Assembly (NCBI GenBank): GCA_027353565.1 | Contig: DAIEHO010000303.1 | Location: forward strand, 1-5,504 | Length of the DNA stretch: 5,504 nt | From: Propionibacteriaceae bacterium | GTDB taxonomy: Bacteria; Actinomycetota; Actinomycetes; Propionibacteriales; Propionibacteriaceae | Reading direction: 5' to 3' | Part shown: one piece after another, positions 4,627 to 5,504 of the stretch | Numbering within the stretch: position 1 is the first letter of the stretch | Layout of the letters: each line of letters begins with the position of its first letter | Made by a program: the position numbers and the translations under genes | Notes under the pieces: generated by a model | The model's input: only the letters and a program-made list of their open reading frames with translations | What the model was told of the DNA's origin: nothing | Databases searched by the model: none

Positions 4627-5504
4627 ATGGCCAAGATCGTGATCCTCGGTGCCGGAGTGTCTGGGCACACAGCAGCTCTCCATCTGAAGCGACTCCTGGG
4701 CTCGAAGCACGCCATCACCGTCGTCTCACCGAACTCGAAGTGGAACTGGATCCCCTCGAACATCTGGGTGGGCGTCGGCGAGATGGACAAGGCGAAGGTC
4801 GTCTTCCCGCTCGCCCCGGTCTACCAGCGCAAGCGGATCGACTTCCGGCAGGCGAAGGGTGTCGCGATCCGTCCGTACGGCGACGCGGACAGCCCGCAGG
4901 GCGCGGTCGACATCGAGTACACGCTGCCTGAGAAGGCCGGTACGACAGAGCGTCTGCGCTACGACTACCTGATCAACGCGACCGGCCCCAAGCTCCGCTT
5001 CGAGGCGACCCCGGGTCTCGGCCCGGACGGCCACACGGTCTCCGTGTGCACCGCCGACCACGCGGTCGAGGCCAACACCAAGCTGCGGGAGGTCATCGCG
5101 AGGCTCAAAGCCGGCACGCCACAGACGCTCGTCGTCGGCACCGGTCATGGGACGTGCACGTGCGAGGGCGCAGCCTTCGAGTACGTCTTCAACGTCGACC
5201 ACGAGCTTCGCGAGGCCGGGGTCCGCGACCTCGCCCGTCTCGTCTACCTGACGAACGAGGCGGCGCTCGGCGACTTCGGCGTGGACGGCATGGTCTTCGA
5301 CCAGCAGGGCTTCCAGACGACCAGCGAGCTGTGGACCGGTTCGCTGTTCCGGGAGCGGGGTGTCGAGGCGATCCTCGGCACGCACGTGTTCCAGATCGAC
5401 GAGGGCGTCATCCACTACGAGACGCTCGACGGCTCCACCCACACACTGGACTTCGACTTCGGGATGCTCATCCCTCCGTTCGGGGGTCAGCCGCTCAAGG
5501 CGTA
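4627..5504 (+). CDS. sqr: Sulfide:quinone oxidoreductase (SQR)-family FAD flavoprotein, 3' end cut by window
   Basis: The first 292 residues of a two-Rossmann-domain flavoprotein are visible. SQR oxidises sulfide to persulfide or polysulfide and passes electrons to quinone at the inner face of the membrane. KIVILGAGVSG (3-13) is the N-terminal FAD-binding GxGxxG, with the strand after it ending at TVVSP (31-35). DYLINATGP (113-121) is the second FAD-contact motif. VCTADHA (140-146) carries Cys141, at the place of the first SQR redox cysteine. GTGHGTCTCEGAAFE (171-185) carries Cys177 and Cys179, the latter aligning with the second redox Cys (GASCFGPAYE-type motif). LIPPFGG (281-287) matches the SQR PxFxG motif. 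The third, C-terminal cysteine lies beyond the window. The ATG at 4627 is backed by AAGGA (4614-4618). The CsoR/CstR-like palindrome upstream supports a sulfur role. It could instead be a related FAD oxidoreductase of the same family. Confidence 0.85.
   Translation, partial: MAKIVILGAGVSGHTAALHLKRLLGSKHAITVVSPNSKWNWIPSNIWVGVGEMDKAKVVFPLAPVYQRKRIDFRQAKGVAIRPYGDADSPQGAVDIEYTLPEKAGTTERLRYDYLINATGPKLRFEATPGLGPDGHTVSVCTADHAVEANTKLREVIARLKAGTPQTLVVGTGHGTCTCEGAAFEYVFNVDHELREAGVRDLARLVYLTNEAALGDFGVDGMVFDQQGFQTTSELWTGSLFRERGVEAILGTHVFQIDEGVIHYETLDGSTHTLDFDFGMLIPPFGGQPLKA

Noticed and set aside
4726..5442. 238-codon open frame on the minus strand
   Set aside because: It is antisense to the SQR gene, whose FAD and cysteine motifs are plain. 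The minus-strand product has low-complexity charged composition and no start context.
1..5504. Mobile elements, CRISPR repeats, tRNA/rRNA genes, direct repeats or toxin-antitoxin genes
   Set aside because: I looked on both strands and found no transposase motifs, spaced repeats, cloverleaf structures or other such elements. The window reads as ordinary chromosomal genes.

Overview
This is a compact, very GC-rich, mostly coding stretch of chromosome, and the gene content points to an actinomycete (Actinomycetota). The window shows a FadD15-type acyl-CoA ligase, a mycobacterial-type dimethylargininase/AsnC-regulator pair, TspO, GTG start use and strong third-position G/C. The genus cannot be fixed by eye. 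I see no mobile elements, tRNA/rRNA genes, CRISPR arrays or prophage genes, and no sign of recent transfer.

Left part (1-1692): a dimethylargininase-family enzyme (ddaH) runs leftward off the window edge. It is divergent from an Lrp/AsnC-family regulator across a 103-bp intergenic region. That region holds an unusual run of alternating GTTGC/GCAAC half-sites and a possible -10 for ddaH. The layout resembles the M. tuberculosis Rv2324 (AsnC) / Rv2323c (ddaH) / rocD locus, so an ornithine aminotransferase gene may lie just left of the window. A TspO/MBR membrane protein follows the regulator on the same strand after 46 bp.

Middle part (1702-4395, minus strand): a FadD-type long-chain acyl-CoA ligase is followed after 21 bp by a class I SAM-dependent methyltransferase. 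They are probably one transcription unit reading leftward. It ends only 9 bp from the tspO stop, so the two units converge with no obvious terminator between them.

Right part (4396-5504): a 231-bp divergent intergenic region separates fadD from a rightward sulfide:quinone oxidoreductase (SQR)-family flavoprotein, truncated by the window end. Upstream of SQR lies ATACCCCCTAGGGTAT, which looks like an operator for a CsoR/CstR-type (DUF156) sensor. CstR-type members sense persulfides and are known to control sqr genes. This pairing is the most informative regulatory signal in the window. A separate 26-bp inverted repeat sits just upstream of fadD.

No wholly new multi-gene system is apparent. 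The points worth a second look are the predicted sulfide-responsive control of SQR, the CxC motif in SQR, the substrate-loop Asn in the DDAH-like enzyme, and the half-site array between ddaH and the AsnC regulator.
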